A stretch of DNA of 9,075 bases, from the NCBI GenBank assembly GCA_030052355.1, contig JASIGS010000032.1:1-9075 (forward strand). The letters run 5' to 3'. This document shows positions 6,930 through 9,075 of the stretch, piece by piece. The stretch is from Streptosporangiaceae bacterium. GTDB taxonomy: Bacteria > Actinomycetota > Actinomycetes > Streptosporangiales > Streptosporangiaceae. The translations under genes were made by a program, and so were the position numbers. Every line of letters starts with the position of its first letter. Within the stretch, counting starts at the first letter, position 1. A model generated the notes under the pieces. It was not told the DNA's origin. It saw only the letters and a list, made by a program, of their open reading frames with translations, and searched no databases.

Positions 6930-7406
6930 TCATGCCACCTTGCGAGCGCCAGGACCCGGCAGCGGCGTGACCTCGCGCGCGGACTCGAGAACGTGACCGG
7001 CCTCGCAGCCGATCTGCACGCTGACGGCCGCACCGCAGTCACGATGGGTCAGCAGCACGGGCGGCCCCCCGGGCGGCGGGGCGTACTTGTCGCCCCAGCC
7101 CAGCAGGGCGGCTATGACCGGGTAGAGATCCATCCCCTTCTCGGTCAGGCGGTACTCGCTGCGCGGCCGCTGGCCGCGTTCCTGGTAGGGCGATTTACGC
7201 AGGATGCCCTCGGTCACAAGCCTGCCGAGCCGGTCGCTCAGCACCTGCCGCGGAGCTCCCGTGCGCCGCTGCATGTCGTCGAACCTGCGGATGCCATTGA
7301 ACGCCTCGCGCAGCACGAGGAACGTCCACTTCTCCCCCACGATCGAGAGTGTGGCGCCGACGGTGCAGGTGGCGGCGTCATAGTCCAGCGCCCAGGATCT
7401 GCTCAT
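6930..7406 (-). CDS. HxlR-family winged-helix transcriptional regulator
   Basis: This is a 158-residue DNA-binding regulator. The HxlR domain covers about 10-105. It includes Cys14 at the position of the redox-sensing cysteine of HypR-type members, then IVGEKWTFLVLREAFNGIRR (22-41), FDDMQ (42-46), the recognition region PRQVLSDRLGRLVTEGILRK (52-71) and the wing SEYRLTEKG (83-91). The C-terminus is longer than in minimal members and has two more cysteines (124, 134). ATG at 7404-7406 starts right before the conserved domain; the longer open frame upstream runs through the divergent gene. There is no ribosome binding site. A promoter -10 ends 7 nt before the ATG, so the mRNA is probably leaderless. 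The shared operator suggests autoregulation and control of the GNAT-thioesterase operon. The signal is unknown, with thiol or electrophile stress possible through Cys14. Confidence 0.92.
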   Translation of the reverse strand: MSRSWALDYDAATCTVGATLSIVGEKWTFLVLREAFNGIRRFDDMQRRTGAPRQVLSDRLGRLVTEGILRKSPYQERGQRPRSEYRLTEKGMDLYPVIAALLGWGDKYAPPPGGPPVLLTHRDCGAAVSVQIGCEAGHVLESAREVTPLPGPGARKVA

Positions 7407-7413
7407 GCCAGCA

Positions 7414-7442
7414 AGGCTAGGTCTAGTTGACAGACTTAGCAA
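7414..7442 (-). promoter_or_regulatory. Promoter of the HxlR gene
   Basis: On the minus strand, TTGCTA (7437-7442, 4 of 6 consensus bases) and TAGCCT (7414-7419, TAnnnT) are 17 bp apart. The -10 ends 7 nt before the ATG, giving a leaderless transcript. The palindrome at 7416-7440 fills the spacer and reaches into both elements. Confidence 0.55.
7416..7440. promoter_or_regulatory. 25-bp palindromic operator shared by HxlR and GNAT genes
   Basis: GCTAGGTCT (7416-7424) and AGACTTAGC (7432-7440) are 9-bp inverted arms with one mismatch around the 7-bp spacer AGTTGAC. It lies over the hxlR promoter and the -35 of the divergent GNAT promoter. HxlR proteins bind such dyads as dimers and often lie next to them, so this is the likely autoregulatory site. 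Confidence 0.6.
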
Positions 7443-7455
7443 TCCGCGCCAAGCT
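7427..7455 (+). promoter_or_regulatory. Promoter of the GNAT-thioesterase operon
   Basis: A perfect -35, TTGACA (7427-7432), is followed after 17 bp by a weak -10, CAAGCT (7450-7455). Transcription would start at or next to the GTG at 7462, so the message would be leaderless. The -35 is embedded in the palindromic operator, which suggests repression by the HxlR protein. Confidence 0.5.
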
Positions 7456-7461
7456 GGGTCT

Positions 7462-7980
7462 GTGGATCGAACCCTGGTGTCCGGCCTCCGGCTGCGCGAA
7501 GCGACCCCGACAGACGCCGGCGGCATCCGCGACTTCGTCTGCCGCCTGTCACCGCTCACCCAGCACCTGCGCTTCTTCGGCGCCGTTGCGCCGCCGAGTT
7601 CGGGCCTGGTCAGGGCGCTGTGCGGCACGGGCGGCGACTCCGACATCCTGCTCGTCACCGACGGTGCTGGCGACGTTGTCGCGCACGCCATGGCCGTGGA
7701 CGATCAGGGCTCGCACTGCAGCGAGATCGCCGTGGTGGTCGCCGATAACTGGCAGGACAAAGGTATCGGCACGACGCTGCTTTCCACGCTGGCCGACCGC
7801 ATGGCGGGGCGTGGCGTTCCCATCATGACCATGGAGGTGCTGCCGGAGAACCGCCGGATGCTCGGCATCATCGCGCGCCGCTGGCCGGAGGCCGAGCGCG
7901 AACGGACGTCCGACTCGATAATCATCAGGGCAGCTATCAGCAAGAGGACGGGGTATGCGGCAGGGCGACAGGCAGCGTAG
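7462..7980 (+). CDS. GNAT-family N-acetyltransferase
   Basis: This 172-residue product is one GNAT domain that transfers an acyl group from acyl-CoA to an amine. Residues 9-40 (LRLREATPTD, then LSPLTQHLRFFG) resemble the GNAT part of bacterial protein lysine acetyltransferases of the Pat type. The acetyl-CoA pyrophosphate-binding motif is Q98-DK-G-I-G103 (QxxGxG), followed by LLSTLADRMAGRG and the strand IMTMEVLPENRRML (121-134). No cyclic-nucleotide or acyl-CoA-synthetase-like domain is attached. GTG 7462 is chosen from the promoter spacing; an in-frame ATG at 7405 would overlap the HxlR start codon and run through the promoter. The gene overlaps the thioesterase gene by 26 nt, so they form an operon. 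The substrate is unknown; the neighbouring acyl-CoA synthetase is a candidate. Confidence 0.85.
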   Translation: MDRTLVSGLRLREATPTDAGGIRDFVCRLSPLTQHLRFFGAVAPPSSGLVRALCGTGGDSDILLVTDGAGDVVAHAMAVDDQGSHCSEIAVVVADNWQDKGIGTTLLSTLADRMAGRGVPIMTMEVLPENRRMLGIIARRWPEAERERTSDSIIIRAAISKRTGYAAGRQAA

Positions 7981-8494
7981 CGACGAGGCAGATTCAGCCG
8001 CAGCGCGGACGCGCAGCCACAGCTGGACCGATCCGGCTGTGACTGCGACGGCGGCAAGGGAGCTGTCCGGCCAGGAGTTCTTCGACGCGATCGGCCGGGG
8101 GAGCCTGCCCGTCCCGCCGGTAGCCCAGACGCTGGGCTTCCGTCCTGTCTCGGTGCGAGACGGCGTGGCGGTCTTCGAGCTGACGCCAGCGGAGTTCCAC
8201 TACAACCCGATCGGCTCGGTGCACGGCGGCGTCATCTCCACGCTGTGCGACTCCGCCTGCGGGTGTGCCGTGCACAGCCTGCTCCCCGCGGGCGCCTACT
8301 ACACAAGCCTCGACCTCAGCGTGAAGTTCCTGCGCCCGGTCACTGCCAGCACCGGACCCGTGACCTGCGAAGGCACCGTCAGCCACCTCGGCTCGAGGTC
8401 CGCGCTGGCGCAGGCCAGGCTCACCGGCCCCGACGGCAAGCTGTACGCGTTCGCGACAAGCAGCTGCATGATCTTCCGGCCGCCGGCCGGGTGA
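7955..8494 (+). CDS. PaaI-family hotdog-fold acyl-CoA thioesterase
   Basis: This enzyme hydrolyses acyl-CoA thioesters. The 179-residue product has the PaaI hotdog signature NPIGSVHGGVISTLCDSACG (84-103), with Asn84, His90-Gly-Gly and Asp99 at the expected catalytic positions. It is followed by SLDLSVKFLRP (118-128), typical of the central strand of this fold. The first 35 or so residues are polar and probably disordered. ATG 7955 is chosen because AAGAGGA ends 6 nt upstream; the in-frame GTG 8039 would give a 151-residue protein starting nearer the fold but has no good ribosome binding site. The start lies inside the GNAT gene, so translation is coupled. The stop is 5 bp from that of the convergent acyl-CoA synthetase gene. 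The acyl specificity (aromatic or fatty) cannot be told. Confidence 0.9.
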   Translation: MRQGDRQRSDEADSAAARTRSHSWTDPAVTATAARELSGQEFFDAIGRGSLPVPPVAQTLGFRPVSVRDGVAVFELTPAEFHYNPIGSVHGGVISTLCDSACGCAVHSLLPAGAYYTSLDLSVKFLRPVTASTGPVTCEGTVSHLGSRSALAQARLTGPDGKLYAFATSSCMIFRPPAG

Positions 8495-8499
8495 GCCGC

Positions 8500-9075
8500 T
8501 CAGCCGCCGTACAGCGCGTCGATGTCGTCGGCGTACTTGGCGTGGACCACCCGGCGCTTGAGCTTGAACGTCGGCGTCAGTTCCTCGCTGTCGGCCGTCC
8601 ACTCCACCGGTAGCAGCGTCCAGTTCTTCACCTGCTGAACCCTGGCCAGCTTGGAGTTCGCCTCGGCGACAGCCTGCCCGACGGCCTCAAGGACCTTGGG
8701 GTTCGCCGCCAGCTCCGCCAGCGACCCGGCTTCGATCCCGTGCGCCCTCGCCCACGGAACCGCCACCTCGCCGTCTAGCGTCAGCACGGCGACCACGTAC
8801 GGCCGCCGGTCGCCGTAGGCGAGCGCCTGCCCGATCAGCGGGTGCGCGACCAGCAGGTTCTCGATGGCGGCGGGCGAGATGTTCTCGCCGCCCGAGGTGA
8901 TGATCAGCTCCTTCTTCCTGTCGACGACGCTGACGAAGCCGTCCGCGTCGATCGCGCCGATGTCCCCGGTGTGCAGCCAGCCGTCGGCGTCGATCAGGTC
9001 GGCCGTGCGGTCCGGCAGGTTCAGGTAGCCGGGTGTGTTGAGCGGCCCGCGGGCCAGGATCTCGCCGTCCTCCGC
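8500..9075 (-). CDS. AMP-dependent acyl-CoA synthetase (long-chain FadD-like), C-terminal part
   Basis: The frame is open to the edge of the window, so 191 residues of the C-terminus are visible and the start lies to the right. These enzymes activate a fatty acid with ATP to an acyl-adenylate and then to acyl-CoA. In the visible part the adenylation-domain motifs run in order: TPGYLNLPDRT (14-24), DGWLHTGDIG (31-40), then DRKKELIITSGGENISP (52-68), the hinge and start of the small C-terminal domain. LTPTFKLKRR (166-175) contains the catalytic lysine, Lys171 when aligned with the GKIMRR form of motif A10. The GGENISP and TPTFKLKRR versions resemble long-chain fatty-acid CoA ligases of the FadD15 type. 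An apparent ATG at 8796 is internal to the protein and is not the start. Confidence 0.93.
   Translation of the reverse strand, partial: AEDGEILARGPLNTPGYLNLPDRTADLIDADGWLHTGDIGAIDADGFVSVVDRKKELIITSGGENISPAAIENLLVAHPLIGQALAYGDRRPYVVAVLTLDGEVAVPWARAHGIEAGSLAELAANPKVLEAVGQAVAEANSKLARVQQVKNWTLLPVEWTADSEELTPTFKLKRRVVHAKYADDIDALYGG

Noticed and set aside
6499..6933. Minus-strand frame whose ATG overlaps the HxlR stop (ATGA) and which runs through the tRNA
   Set aside because: It looks like coupled translation, but the product is Arg/Pro/Ser-rich without structure and the frame crosses the whole tRNA-Sec gene.
7466..7474. ATCGAACCC, identical to part of the tRNA-Sec T arm (6656-6664), as a possible attachment-site repeat
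   Set aside because: Nine bases is too short, it lies in the GNAT coding start, and no integrase or element boundary is present.
8500..8796. Separate 98-residue gene starting at 8796 on the minus strand
   Set aside because: The same frame continues open to 9075 with further acyl-CoA synthetase motifs, so this ATG is internal.

Overview
The window is high-GC DNA with very GC-rich third codon positions, tight gene packing, ATGA-type overlaps and several apparently leaderless genes. This points to an actinobacterium (Actinomycetota). The genus cannot be told from the sequence. No transposase, integrase, CRISPR array or rRNA was seen.

Positions 1-4753 hold the accessory genes that mature [NiFe] hydrogenase. 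hypD (last 65 residues only), hypE and hypF run rightward. hypA and hypB run leftward towards them, and the hypF and hypB stop codons cross by 17 bp. Together HypF, HypE and HypD make and deliver the CN/CO ligands of the active-site iron, and HypA and HypB insert nickel. hypC is not in the window. This hypB has a histidine-rich N-terminus.

Positions 4754-5090 are non-coding. They hold a possible extended -10 promoter for hypAB, a TTATG-N6-CATAA palindrome, and a clear MerR-type promoter (19-bp spacer around an inverted repeat) that ends 7 nt before the start of a 14-helix MFS exporter gene (5091-6551). No MerR-family gene is present here.

Positions 6641-6733 (minus strand) encode a selenocysteine tRNA with anticodon UCA, a 7-bp variable-arm stem and no encoded CCA. 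The host therefore probably recodes UGA as selenocysteine, although no selA, selB or selD is visible.

Positions 6930-8494 are a divergent regulatory unit. A HxlR-family regulator (minus) faces a GNAT acetyltransferase gene that overlaps a PaaI-type thioesterase gene (plus). Their two promoters overlap face to face, and a 25-bp palindrome covers both, so the HxlR protein probably controls itself and the two-gene operon. The C-terminal third of an acyl-CoA synthetase (8500-9075, minus) converges on the thioesterase with 5 bp between stop codons. The right end is thus an acyl-CoA neighbourhood: activation, hydrolysis and possible lysine acetylation.

Most genes are members of known families. The less ordinary content is regulatory: the MerR-type promoter without its regulator, the shared HxlR operator, the recurring -10-plus-about-7-nt leaderless layout, and the tRNA-Sec near a hydrogenase maturation locus.
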